Assembly: GCF_001484965.1 (NCBI RefSeq)
Contig: NZ_KQ947394.1
Coordinates: forward strand, 124,001 to 188,000
DNA length: 64,000 nt
Source of the DNA: Shouchella shacheensis
Lineage (GTDB): Bacteria > Bacillota > Bacilli > Bacillales > Bacillaceae_D
Direction of reading: 5' to 3'
The notes below the pieces were generated by a model. The model saw only the letters and a list, made by a program, of their open reading frames with translations, searched no databases and was not told the DNA's origin. A program made the position numbers and the translations under genes. Each line of letters opens with the position of its first letter. Positions within the stretch are counted from its first letter, which is position 1. Shown here piece by piece: positions 26,172 through 34,730 of this stretch.

Positions 26172-27035
26172 TTATGTGTCTTTCCAGTCCTTAATGTACT
26201 CCTTAAAATGGGAAACGACTGCTAGATTCGATGTCTGATTACTACACAGTAACCAGGTTCGTCGTAAGACCGGTTCTCCATTTGTATAGGACAGAGGCTT
26301 TATGAAAAGTTCATCCCTAGCAGAAAGCGAGATTTCAGGAGCAATTGAATAACCCAACCCTTGTTTGACCATTTCTTTACACGTTTCCAATCGATCAAGT
26401 TCCATTTCTGTATAGGGTGGTTCTTCAAAGCGATCACTCCACCAGCTTTGAATTGTATCTCGCAACGAGCTGTCCGTGCTGTAGCTTAAATAAGGCTGTT
26501 TTGGAAGGCTATCCAGATTAATCGTGTCTTTCGAAATTAGAGACAGCTGTTCTACTCCTAGCAAATGTTTCTCCCCGGACCATGTATAATCACTGCGCAG
26601 AATGCCAACATGAACCGAAGAGTGCTGAAGAAGCTCAAGTACTTGAGTGCTCCAGCCTGTCCGTACTTGAAACCGTACATCCGGATACTTTGTTGAAAAC
26701 CCCTTCAACACCTTTGGAAGTAAGTACTGAGCGTAGTTGCTGGATGCACCAATCCGCAACGTGCCACTTACCTTGTCCTGAATGTTGGCCAGGTAATCTT
26801 TGGTTTCCTCCAGCTTATCGATCATCTGCCGTGCATAGGCTACGAGGTATTCACCTTCGGATGTGAACTCGATGCCTTTCTTCGTCTTAAAAAATAGCGG
26901 TACCTTGAATTCTTCTTCAATTCGCTTTAGCCGATAGCTGAGTGAGGGCTGTGACACAAAAAGCTTTTCGGCCGTGCGCGTGATGTTCTTGTGGATGTAA
27001 AGAGTATTGATCAGTTGCCAATCTTTTTGGTCCAC
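26172..27035 (-). CDS. LysR-family transcriptional regulator
   Basis: GTG at 27035 with GGGAGAG before it gives 287 residues. A start at 27107 would lie across a hairpin. The first 60 residues form the LysR winged helix (NITRTAEKLFVSQPSLSYRLKRIEEEFKVPLF). The rest is the effector-binding domain (GTLRIGASSNYAQYLLP). It is divergent from the second tctCAB-prpF operon and co-directional with the two dehydrogenase genes, a typical LysR arrangement. The tricarballylate operon of Salmonella also uses a LysR regulator, TcuR. Confidence 0.9.
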   Translation of the reverse strand: MDQKDWQLINTLYIHKNITRTAEKLFVSQPSLSYRLKRIEEEFKVPLFFKTKKGIEFTSEGEYLVAYARQMIDKLEETKDYLANIQDKVSGTLRIGASSNYAQYLLPKVLKGFSTKYPDVRFQVRTGWSTQVLELLQHSSVHVGILRSDYTWSGEKHLLGVEQLSLISKDTINLDSLPKQPYLSYSTDSSLRDTIQSWWSDRFEEPPYTEMELDRLETCKEMVKQGLGYSIAPEISLSARDELFIKPLSYTNGEPVLRRTWLLCSNQTSNLAVVSHFKEYIKDWKDT

Positions 27036-27069
27036 AAATAATCTCTCCCTTCTTCCTTTATTTGCCTCA

Positions 27070-27092
27070 CTCTTCTTTACGCCAAAGAAGAG
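27070..27092. promoter_or_regulatory. Nine-base perfect hairpin before the LysR gene
   Basis: CTCTTCTTT-ACGCC-AAAGAAGAG is a perfect stem with a five-base loop in the leader of the LysR gene. No T tract follows it. It could be an operator or an RNA structure in the regulator's 5' leader. Confidence 0.35.
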
Positions 27093-27124
27093 CGAATTCC
27101 TCCCCACTTTAGAGGGGTTATTAA

Positions 27125-27146
27125 CTATTTTTATCGAAATTTATAG
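27125..27146. promoter_or_regulatory. Candidate LysR-type binding dyad
   Basis: CTAT...TATCGA...ATAG is an imperfect palindrome (14 of 22 positions) with a T-rich left and A-rich right half, in the intergenic region shared by lysR and tctC. Position and AT-rich dyad form fit a LysR site. Confidence 0.4.
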
Positions 27147-27218
27147 AATAATGCTATTTTACTTATGTGTTGGAATCGCTTACAATCTGATTCAAGATAT
27201 TCTACAAGAGGTGAGACG

Positions 27219-28331
27219 ATGAATCGAACATGGCTTTGTACAACTTTCTGTGCTTCTTTTATTCTTCTAGCAAGCTGCAACACGATTGATGCAGATACAG
27301 AGAACGAGGCTTCAGAGGGCGCTGTTTATGAAAATCAAGAAATTTCGTTTGTCGTTCCATATCAAGCTGGTGGTGGAACGGACGTGTTTGCTCGCTTTAT
27401 GACACCATATTTCAGTAGTCATATCGAAGGAGAACCTCGCGTCCAGGTCGAGAACATTCCTGGAGGTGGGAGCATCACCGGCACAAATGAGTATTCCCTG
27501 TCACGGGAGCCTAATGGGTATAGTATTTTAACCACCAGTGCCTCTACACATATCCCGTTCATTCTCAATCAGCCTTCTGTGCAATATGATCTACGCGAGA
27601 TGACTCCGGTCATTGGCGCTCCTACCGGCGGAGTTGTTTACATGGCTCCAGAATTTGCCGAGCAAGGCATGGCGGGGCTAGCCGAAAGTACAAATGAGTT
27701 ATTTTACGCAGGCATCTCCCCGACAGGGTTAGACCTTATCACCTTGCTGTCCTTTGAAGTCCTTGATATGGACGTAAAAGCGGTGCTCGGCTATGAAGGT
27801 AGAGGTCCTTCGCGTGTAGCTTTTGAACAAGGGGAAAGCAACATCGATTACCAAACAACCACTGCGTACAACCAGAATGTTGAACCGCTTGTTGAAGAAG
27901 GGTCGGCTGTTCCGATGTATAGCTTCGGACAAATCGACGAGAATGGCGACCTTGTGCGTGACCCCCAATTTCCTGAACTGCCAACGATTGAAGAAGTTCA
28001 CGAAAGCATCTATGGCACACCACCTAGCGGGCAGGCTTGGGAAGCCTACATGCAATTCGTAGGTGCTTCTTTTACCATGCAAAAGGTCATTTGGGTTCAT
28101 GGCGACGCTCCCGAGACGCATAAAGAAGTCCTAGCCAAATCCATGGAAAGCTTGATTGAGAATGAGTCTTTCATTGATCAATCGGAAGAAATTCTTGAGA
28201 ATTATGAGCCATTTACCGGAGGTGAGTTGCAAACCCGTGTCGATGCCATGCTTGAGATGTCTCCAGATACGCTTGATTGGGTTTCCGAGTTTCTGCTTGA
28301 AACATATGACGTAGATATCAACAAACTGTAA
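27219..28331 (+). CDS. tctC: TctC-family substrate-binding lipoprotein (second system)
   Basis: Start at MNRTWLCTTFC with GAGGTGAG before the ATG; a longer frame has no site. The lipobox is LLASCN with Cys21. The mature protein begins with a short acidic linker and then VVPYQAGGGTDVFARFM, ENIPGGGSITGTNEY, SPTGLDLITLLSFEVL and RVAFEQGESNIDYQT, each matching the first TctC at 18987-20111. Length is 370 residues. It should feed the TctA/TctB membrane pair encoded 14 bases downstream. Confidence 0.9.
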   Translation: MNRTWLCTTFCASFILLASCNTIDADTENEASEGAVYENQEISFVVPYQAGGGTDVFARFMTPYFSSHIEGEPRVQVENIPGGGSITGTNEYSLSREPNGYSILTTSASTHIPFILNQPSVQYDLREMTPVIGAPTGGVVYMAPEFAEQGMAGLAESTNELFYAGISPTGLDLITLLSFEVLDMDVKAVLGYEGRGPSRVAFEQGESNIDYQTTTAYNQNVEPLVEEGSAVPMYSFGQIDENGDLVRDPQFPELPTIEEVHESIYGTPPSGQAWEAYMQFVGASFTMQKVIWVHGDAPETHKEVLAKSMESLIENESFIDQSEEILENYEPFTGGELQTRVDAMLEMSPDTLDWVSEFLLETYDVDINKL

Positions 28332-28345
28332 AGGAGGGGCTGCAT

Positions 28346-29839
28346 ATGCTCGAAGCTGCTTGGGAAGCGTTGCTCGTTGTGCTACACCCATCAAGAATCG
28401 GCTTTATGTTTCTAGGAATATTCATCGGCATCATTGTCGGACTTCTTCCAGGTTTGAGTGGGACAGTAGGAATGTCCTTGCTCCTTCCATTTGTGTTTGG
28501 GCTTGATCCTTTTGTAGGAATGGCGCTTTTAATTGGGATGGTCGCTGTCGTTCATACCGGCGATACCTTCCCTTCCATTCTTTTTGGTATACCCGGATCA
28601 TCTGGGTCTCAAGCGACGATTATGGATGGCTTTCCCCTTTCAAAGCAGGGGCAAGCCTCTCGAGCCATGGGAGCTGCTTTCTTTTGCTCGATGGTGGGGG
28701 GCGTCATTGGAGGTCTTGCCCTCTATTTGACCATTCCATTTGCAAGACCGCTCATCACTGCCTTCAGCTCACCCGAGTTATTTATGCTGACGATGCTTGG
28801 ACTCAGTATGGCTGGGCTGTTGGCTGGAAAGTCGCCGATGAAAGGCGTCATCTCTGGTTTACTTGGGTTGTTAATTGGTTCGGTTGGCAGTGCACCTGCT
28901 GTCGCTGAATACCGCTACACATTCGATTCACTCTATTTATCTAATGGTCTGTCTTTACCCGTCGTTGCGCTTGCAGTCTTTGCCTTCCCAGTAATGATCA
29001 CGATGCTGACCGAAAAAGGAAGCATCGCAAAATCAGGACAATTAAAAAGCGGCGTTTTAACAGGAGTCATGGACGCCCTGCGCAATAAGTTCCTTGTGTT
29101 TCGCAGTGCCGTTTTCGGGGCGCTCATCGGGTTCGTCCCCGGACTTGGCGGGAGTGTCGTTGATTGGATTGCCTATGGAGCGGCACAAAAAACGGTTAAA
29201 CAGAACGACTTCGGGAAAGGTGACATTCGTGGAGTTATCGCCCCCGAAAGTGCCAACAACGCCAAAGAAGGCGGCTCCCTTGTCCCCACTCTCCTTTTTG
29301 GCATCCCGGGATCAGGAACAACGGCGATCTTGCTCGGCGGACTGACGCTTATGGGTCTTGAAGCAGGGCCACGCATGCTGACAAGCGAATTGCCTTTGAC
29401 GTTATCGATTGTTTGGACACTTGTATTTGCCAATATTTTTGGTGCGCTTCTCTGCATGATCCTTATTCGACCAATTTCAAAAATTAGCATGGTACCCGGG
29501 GAAAAAATCGTCCCCTTCTTGCTTGTTCTCCTCGTCGTTGGTGCATATCAGAGCAACTTTTCCTGGGGTGATTTAATTGTCTTTGTCATCATCGGTCTGC
29601 TCGGATACGTAATGACAATTCTCGATTGGCCTCGCCCGCCTTTACTGATTGGTTTTGTTCTTGCTCTTTCCGCAGAGCGGTATTACTGGATTTCTATCGA
29701 GCGTTACGGCTGGGAGTGGCTAAGCAATCCGCTTGTTATTACGTTGGCTGTAATCATTCTCTTACTTCTAACAGGTGGTACCATCATGAAGCGCTTTAGT
29801 AAAACGATCGAATCAAAGGGAGGAGAGATTTCCTCATGA
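28346..29839 (+). CDS. tctA: TctA-family membrane subunit (second system)
   Basis: A 497-residue membrane protein with GLLPGLSGTVGMSLLLPF near residue 30 and GFVPGLGGSVVDWIAYG near 265. GVIAPESANNAKEGGSLVPTLLFGIPGSGTTAILLGG follows, as in the first copy. The start has GGAGGGG. The end overlaps the tctB start by 4 bases. Its partner genes on both sides give a complete transporter. Confidence 0.93.
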   Translation: MLEAAWEALLVVLHPSRIGFMFLGIFIGIIVGLLPGLSGTVGMSLLLPFVFGLDPFVGMALLIGMVAVVHTGDTFPSILFGIPGSSGSQATIMDGFPLSKQGQASRAMGAAFFCSMVGGVIGGLALYLTIPFARPLITAFSSPELFMLTMLGLSMAGLLAGKSPMKGVISGLLGLLIGSVGSAPAVAEYRYTFDSLYLSNGLSLPVVALAVFAFPVMITMLTEKGSIAKSGQLKSGVLTGVMDALRNKFLVFRSAVFGALIGFVPGLGGSVVDWIAYGAAQKTVKQNDFGKGDIRGVIAPESANNAKEGGSLVPTLLFGIPGSGTTAILLGGLTLMGLEAGPRMLTSELPLTLSIVWTLVFANIFGALLCMILIRPISKISMVPGEKIVPFLLVLLVVGAYQSNFSWGDLIVFVIIGLLGYVMTILDWPRPPLLIGFVLALSAERYYWISIERYGWEWLSNPLVITLAVIILLLLTGGTIMKRFSKTIESKGGEISS

Positions 29840-30276
29840 ATAAAGACATCTTAAATGTACTATTCACCGGATTTCTGTTCGTGCTCTTTTCTCTGGCTGC
29901 CCTTAGTGCACTGGAGTTTTCGAGGCTTGCTCAGTTTTTCCCATTGTATGTCTCCGTTGCAGGAGCTGCTTTTTCTGGCATTTACTTTGTGATGCAGCTT
30001 ATTTGCTATCTACGGATTCGTGATGAAGAAGGGAAGAATTTTTTCTTCTTTGGAAAACCGTTTCGCTACATTGCCTGGTTTCTTGGCTATCTCGTACTTA
30101 TCTACCTTTCCGGTTTACTTGTGGCAACGACCGTTTTCCTCTTCACCTTTCTCATCCTTGAATCAAAAGTTACGTTCTTGAAAACAAGTTTCTCCGTCGC
30201 TGCTGTCTTAGGGATGCTGTCGATTGCTAGCTCTTTGCTTGGTATCTATTGGCCACAAAATGTTCTTGGACTGTAA
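29836..30276 (+). CDS. tctB: TctB-family membrane subunit (second system)
   Basis: A 146-residue hydrophobic protein with four predicted helices and a short charged loop (RIRDEEGKNFFFFGKP), as in TctB. ATGA overlap with tctA indicates coupled translation. Similarity to the first TctB is in pattern more than in residues. Confidence 0.83.
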   Translation: MNKDILNVLFTGFLFVLFSLAALSALEFSRLAQFFPLYVSVAGAAFSGIYFVMQLICYLRIRDEEGKNFFFFGKPFRYIAWFLGYLVLIYLSGLLVATTVFLFTFLILESKVTFLKTSFSVAAVLGMLSIASSLLGIYWPQNVLGL

Positions 30277-30294
30277 AAAAGGAGGAGAATTGCA

Positions 30295-31455
30295 ATGAGA
30301 GAATTTGAACGTATACGCGCTGCTATTATCCGGGGAGGAACAAGCAAAGGCGTCTTCGTTTTGCAAAACGAACTGCCTTCTGATCCCGACATTCGAGATC
30401 AAGTAATCCTTTCCTTATATGGTGGGGACGATGCCCGGCAAATTGACGGCTTGGGTGGAGCAGACTCCTTAACAAGCAAGTTTGCGATGGTTCGCGTCTC
30501 CCCGAGAGAAGATGCTGATGTAGAGTATACATTTGGTCAAGTGGGCGTCGGCACCGGGACAATTGATTATAACTCCAACTGCGGAAACATACTCAGTGGT
30601 GTAGGCCCCTATGCGATTGATGAAGGCTTAGTGCCAGCTAAAGAGCCCTTTACAAACATTCGCATATGTAATACAAATACCAACCGAGTGATCGAAGCTC
30701 ACGTCCCTGTTGTCGACGGTCGCGCTAAATCGACCGGAACTTTTCAAATTGACGGCGTCCCGGGCGCTGGGGCAAAAATTTTGCTGAACTTCCTCGATGC
30801 TGCTGGGGCGAAAACGGGCGCTCTGTTTCCAACCGGAAAGCGTAAAGAAATTCTTTCCTGTGGCTTGGGGGACGTTGAAGTCAGCGTGGTTGATGCCAGC
30901 GCCCCTGTGGTCTTTGTTCATGCTCGTTCTTTAGGGTTAACGGGCACAGAGCAACCTCACGAGCTCTCCGCTGTTCATCTACACCAGCTCGAAGACATTC
31001 GCTCAACGGTCGCCGAACACCTCGGTTTCGTGGAAACAGCCCAGCAAGCGACGACACGAACACCCGCCAGTCCAAAGGTAATCCTCGTTGCTCCGCGTAT
31101 CGCTTACCAAAGCAGCACAGGCGCTACCATTGACAAGGAAGATATTGATTTCGTCAGTAGAGCGATGTCCATGCAAAAAATGCACAAAACCTTTCCAGTT
31201 ACAGGTGGCCTCTGTACAGCTGTTGCTTCCAAGCTGAAAGGAACCATCGTTAACGAATGTGTAAAACAAGAACACAATTCAGAAACCGTCCTCATTGGTC
31301 ATCCATCCGGGAAAATGGAGTTCTCTGTCAATGTGAACGACACCAATGACCATGTCACCATTGAAAGAGCCGCCGTCGCTCGCACCTCCCGTCGGCTCAT
31401 GGAAGGCTTTGCCTATACCTCAGCCGATTTGTTTTGGCATGGATCAGCAGGGTGA
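30295..31455 (+). CDS. PrpF-family isomerase (aconitate/methylaconitate/oxalomesaconate type)
   Basis: This 386-residue protein has the PrpF motifs: RGGTSKGVF at residues 13-21, a Lys in SLTSKFAMV (Lys62) and a Cys in NSNCGNIL (Cys96). Their spacing of 34 residues matches the Lys73/Cys107 catalytic pair known from Shewanella PrpF. The C-terminal half has PVTGGLCTAVASKL and IGHPSGKM. PrpF proteins move a double bond in unsaturated tricarboxylates, for example between cis- and trans-aconitate or methylaconitates. Such a step fits beside TcuA, whose product is cis-aconitate. It is the last gene of the operon. Confidence 0.85.
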   Translation: MREFERIRAAIIRGGTSKGVFVLQNELPSDPDIRDQVILSLYGGDDARQIDGLGGADSLTSKFAMVRVSPREDADVEYTFGQVGVGTGTIDYNSNCGNILSGVGPYAIDEGLVPAKEPFTNIRICNTNTNRVIEAHVPVVDGRAKSTGTFQIDGVPGAGAKILLNFLDAAGAKTGALFPTGKRKEILSCGLGDVEVSVVDASAPVVFVHARSLGLTGTEQPHELSAVHLHQLEDIRSTVAEHLGFVETAQQATTRTPASPKVILVAPRIAYQSSTGATIDKEDIDFVSRAMSMQKMHKTFPVTGGLCTAVASKLKGTIVNECVKQEHNSETVLIGHPSGKMEFSVNVNDTNDHVTIERAAVARTSRRLMEGFAYTSADLFWHGSAG

Positions 31456-31476
31456 GTGAACGCATTTTCGGTCAGC

Positions 31477-31510
31477 ACTTAACCGCACCATGTAGCTGGT
31501 GCGGTTAAGT
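31477..31510 (+). terminator. Terminator of the tctCAB-prpF operon
   Basis: ACTTAACCGCACCA pairs perfectly over 14 bases with TGGTGCGGTTAAGT around a six-base loop, followed by TATTTTG. It lies 22 bases past the PrpF stop codon. Confidence 0.85.
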
Positions 31511-31711
31511 TATTTTGTATGCCGAATTTATGTTGCGCTTCCCCTTTGTCGAGTTCTGCACCTCTACTGATCCGCTCAGGTTTTTTACTTGTCATTCATC
31601 TTTCCCGACATCTCCCCACCTCATCAATCTGAAAAAATATAAAAAACGCTCACTGGCCTTCACTGACTCGCACTGAGCGAGGAGAGCTTGGCTCTTCCCC
31701 CTTCAGCGCAT

Positions 31712-31741
31712 TTGTTCGCAGACCAGCCCCTGTGCTAGGAT
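31712..31741 (+). promoter_or_regulatory. Promoter of the amidohydrolase operon
   Basis: TTGTTC (31712-31717) and TAGGAT (31736-31741) are 18 bases apart, and TG precedes the -10 element by one base. Start of transcription would be near 31748, about 38 bases before the TTG start codon. Confidence 0.45.
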
Positions 31742-31785
31742 TTAAAAATGTCTATATCAATTGAAATCAACTAGGGGGAAATGCC

Positions 31786-32850
31786 TTGTCTACGACAAAA
31801 AAGGGAATAGGCCTCATCGATACCGATATTCATGAACGGGTCAGTTACAAGGATCTACTCCCTTACTTAGAACAGCCGTGGCGTCGCTACATAACGGATT
31901 GCAACTGGACACAGGAAAAACATATGCCTTATACACAGCCGGCCGTCGCCGGTGTCGACCGGGCAGATGCACGCGTTCCGGATGGGCGGCCTGCTGGTTC
32001 GGACCTTGGCTTTATGCAGGAGCAACTGCTGGATGAGTGCGGCCATGAATATGGAATTCTCACAGGAGCGCTTGATCCTTCCCCGTCCTCGATGCATGGA
32101 TGGTACGAAATGGCGACCGCCCTTGCGAGTGCCTACAATGATTGGCAGATTGAAAACTGGCTTGAGAAGGACCCTAGACTGTATGGCTCTGTCCATATTG
32201 CCGCCCAGGATCCAAAAGCCGCCGTTCGAGAAATTGAACGAGTGGGGGACCACCCGAAAATGGTACAGATCTTGTTGCCGATCGATGATATTCTATGGGG
32301 CGATCCTTTCTATCACCCAATTTACGAGGCGGCTGAGAAACATCAGTTAATGATTGGTATGCATCACAATGAGCCTCCCGTTCATTTCGGGAAATGGCCA
32401 AGGTATTTTATTGAGTGGCACACGCTAATCCCCACCGCACACATGAATCAAGTAACGAACATGATTTTCTCAGGGGTGTTCGAAAAATTCAACAACTTGA
32501 AATTGATGATGATTGAAGGCGGTTTTACATATGCCCCATTTTTGATGAGAAAAATGGATCAGCAATACAAAGACTTGCGTCATGAAGTCCCGTGGGTCAA
32601 ACGTATGCCCAGTGACATTGTCAGGGAGCATCTCTGTTTCACGACTCAACCGCTTGAAGAGCTCAGGCAGTGGGAACTGATGCAGATGCTAGAGCAAATG
32701 GGAAGCGACGAAATCATTGCATTCTCCACCGATTATCCTCACTGGGACTACGATTCCCCGGAGCGAGCGCTACCGCCACGGCTTGATGAAGAGTTAAAGA
32801 GAAACATCTTCTCTGAAAACGCCCGTCGTTTCTACCCCAAACTTCGATAG
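31786..32850 (+). CDS. Metal-dependent amidohydrolase family protein (Amidohydro_2)
   Basis: TTG at 31786 with AGGGGGAA seven bases before it is the start; an ATG just upstream is out of frame. The 354-residue TIM barrel has DTDIHE at the N terminus, a GMHHNEP strand-end His pair, a MMIEGGF strand and FSTDYPHWDYDSPERALP near the end. That is the ACMSD/uronate-type pattern, in which a metal is held by the N-terminal Asp/His, the inner His and the final Asp. Reactions in this family are hydrolysis or decarboxylation of cyclic or aromatic acids. It is followed 15 bases later by a Rieske protein gene. Confidence 0.85.
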   Translation: MSTTKKGIGLIDTDIHERVSYKDLLPYLEQPWRRYITDCNWTQEKHMPYTQPAVAGVDRADARVPDGRPAGSDLGFMQEQLLDECGHEYGILTGALDPSPSSMHGWYEMATALASAYNDWQIENWLEKDPRLYGSVHIAAQDPKAAVREIERVGDHPKMVQILLPIDDILWGDPFYHPIYEAAEKHQLMIGMHHNEPPVHFGKWPRYFIEWHTLIPTAHMNQVTNMIFSGVFEKFNNLKLMMIEGGFTYAPFLMRKMDQQYKDLRHEVPWVKRMPSDIVREHLCFTTQPLEELRQWELMQMLEQMGSDEIIAFSTDYPHWDYDSPERALPPRLDEELKRNIFSENARRFYPKLR

Positions 32851-32865
32851 AAAAGGAGAATCACG

Positions 32866-33222
32866 ATGCAAAAAGTGATATGCCAGACGGACGATCTTGC
32901 CCCCGGTGAGATGCTTGAGGCAGAGTTTGATGGGCGACCAGTGGTCATTTGCCGCGCGAGCGACGGAGAATTCCACGCATTCACGAACCTTTGTCCGCAT
33001 CAAGGGGCCCCTCTTGGGAAAGGAAAGTTGTGCGGGGCTCCCGAGCCGACGGACCAGATTGGTGAGTACAATTATCAAAACGAGGGAAACATTCTCCGCT
33101 GCCCTTGGCACGGGAGAGAGTTTCATATAAAAGACCACGGCCGCATGCTTGCCAATCCAAAGTACAAGCTACGGGAATACAAACTACGCGTGGAAGATGA
33201 CACCGTTACGTTGTATAAATGA
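32866..33222 (+). CDS. Small Rieske [2Fe-2S] protein
   Basis: A 118-residue soluble protein with the cluster ligands CPHQG (Cys43, His45) and CPWHG (Cys79, His82), as in ferredoxins of aromatic-ring dioxygenases and NirD-like subunits. The longer loop between the ligands contains a Cys56 and the charged EPTDQIGEYNY. It has good AAGGAGAA spacing. No oxygenase large subunit is in the window. It could carry electrons to a partner elsewhere, or act with the amidohydrolase in one pathway. Confidence 0.88.
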   Translation: MQKVICQTDDLAPGEMLEAEFDGRPVVICRASDGEFHAFTNLCPHQGAPLGKGKLCGAPEPTDQIGEYNYQNEGNILRCPWHGREFHIKDHGRMLANPKYKLREYKLRVEDDTVTLYK

Positions 33223-33277
33223 AGAACGCTATATTGATCTGACCATCTGGACAAAGACAATGGAGGTTACTTTTTTC

Positions 33278-34177
33278 ATGAATAGGAAGTATGTATGGAG
33301 TGGAATGGTATCGATTGGAATCGCATCCGTATTAGCAGCTTGCGGAGACGAAAGCACGGATGCAGAGAATGAGGAAGGCGGTGTCGGCGAACAAGTTGAC
33401 TACGAGATCATCGGCATTGATCCCGGTACAGGCATTATGGATTTCACAGAAGAGGCGTTTAGCGAGTATGACTTAGGCGAGGAGTGGGAGCTTGTTACGA
33501 GTTCGGACGCCGTCATGACTGCCACGCTCGCAGATGCAATTGAAAATGAAGAGCCAATCATCGTCACAGGCTGGGAACCGCATTGGAAGTTTACGGTTCA
33601 TGACCTAAAGTTCCTTGATGACCCGAACCTTGTATACGGTGAAGACAATGACGTACATACACTCGTGCGCCACGGACTCTCTGAAGACCTTCCTGGCCCG
33701 TATCAGTTGCTCGACCAATTTCAATTTGAGTTGGATGAGCAGCAACAAGTGATGGAGTTCATTGAAGTAGAAGAAATGGATCCAGAAGAGGCCGCCCGCC
33801 AGTGGCTGGAGGAAAACCCTGAACGCGTGGAAGAATGGACAGACGGTGTCCAAGAAGGCAATGGGGAGGCCGTTGAGCTTGTTCTCGTGAACTGGGCAGA
33901 TGCAGAAGCTGCCACCAATATGGCAAGCGTCATGCTTCAAGATCTCGGTTATGAGCCGACGCTGACAGAAGTCACCATTAACGCCATGTACGAAGCCCTT
34001 GCTTCTGAAAGTGCCGACGCGATGCTCGCTTCCTGGCTCCCATCTCAGCAGCACATTTACGACGACTACGAAGGGCAATTTGAGGACCTTGGACCGAACT
34101 CAACGGGGACGAGAATCGGCCTTGTCGTTCCTGAGTATATGGATATTGATTCGATTGGGGATCTGAAAGAAGAGTAG
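33278..34177 (+). CDS. Glycine-betaine-type ABC substrate-binding lipoprotein with permuted lobes
   Basis: Start at MNRKYVWSG with GGAGG before the ATG gives 299 residues. The lipobox is LAACGD with Cys20, followed by an acidic linker. The first lobe, YEIIGIDPGTGIMDFTEEAF to VVTGWEPHWKF, is the part that comes second in OpuAC of Bacillus. The second lobe, LVLVNWADAEAATNMASVMLQDLGYEPTL to LASWLPSQQHIYDDYE, is the part that comes first. The order of halves is therefore swapped. The binding tryptophans in GWEPHW and the NWAD strand are present. No permease or ATPase gene lies nearby, and the gene sits 55 bases after the Rieske gene. Confidence 0.83.
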   Translation: MNRKYVWSGMVSIGIASVLAACGDESTDAENEEGGVGEQVDYEIIGIDPGTGIMDFTEEAFSEYDLGEEWELVTSSDAVMTATLADAIENEEPIIVTGWEPHWKFTVHDLKFLDDPNLVYGEDNDVHTLVRHGLSEDLPGPYQLLDQFQFELDEQQQVMEFIEVEEMDPEEAARQWLEENPERVEEWTDGVQEGNGEAVELVLVNWADAEAATNMASVMLQDLGYEPTLTEVTINAMYEALASESADAMLASWLPSQQHIYDDYEGQFEDLGPNSTGTRIGLVVPEYMDIDSIGDLKEE

Positions 34178-34209
34178 TGGAACTGCTCTCTGAACGAAGA
34201 AGTAGTGGG

Positions 34210-34244
34210 AACAGCGACCGATATGCGCAGGTCGCTGTTTTTTT
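34210..34244 (+). terminator. Terminator after the betaine-type binding protein gene
   Basis: AACAGCGACC pairs perfectly with GGTCGCTGTT, and a run of seven T follows. It lies 33 bases after the stop codon and ends the amidohydrolase-Rieske-lipoprotein unit. Confidence 0.88.
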
Positions 34245-34454
34245 ACCCTCCATGCTCGCGAACACCCAGTCATAGTGGGGTCTAACCCTCAAAGCTTATA
34301 CGGCTGTGATTATGGCGGGAAGAGCAGATGCGCAGTCAAAAAAGTGAAAATTATGTAAGCAGCGCAGAATGAAATACCGGGATTAACCTCTCTTACATAG
34401 AATGGTATAATAACTTTAAATAATGCACATACCCTCTAATAAGGTGGTGTATGT

Positions 34455-34661
34455 GTGCAAAAGCAATTGAAGGGTGGAAAAAACATGACCGTTGTAACAC
34501 TCTCTTCCATTCAAAATGAGGTTAAGAGAAACTCAGAGGCTAATAAAGATAAAATTGCTGATTATATTCAAGAAATTGAGACCAAAGGGTTACGCAAAGG
34601 ACGTGTACGACCCAGAAGCAAGGAAGAAGAGCAAATCCTTTCGCGTTTCAAGAGAAGGTAA
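34455..34661 (+). CDS. Small basic protein upstream of a nucleotidyltransferase-like gene
   Basis: The frame of 68 residues may start at GTG/ATG near 34455 or at ATG 34485 (MTVVTLSS). It ends in a basic tail (KGRVRPRSKEEEQILSRFKRR) with a helical, charged middle. I do not recognise a family. A consensus extended -10 (TGGTATAAT) lies near 34400. Its stop is followed by a nucleotidyltransferase-like gene, so it might be the partner of a two-gene toxin-antitoxin-like unit, but that is only a guess from position and size. Confidence 0.5.
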   Translation: MQKQLKGGKNMTVVTLSSIQNEVKRNSEANKDKIADYIQEIETKGLRKGRVRPRSKEEEQILSRFKRR

Positions 34662-34730
34662 GAATGGAATATTGATGAGGCCCGTGACATAATAAACAAC
34701 CAGAAGCACAACAATTCAAAATTTGAAGCT

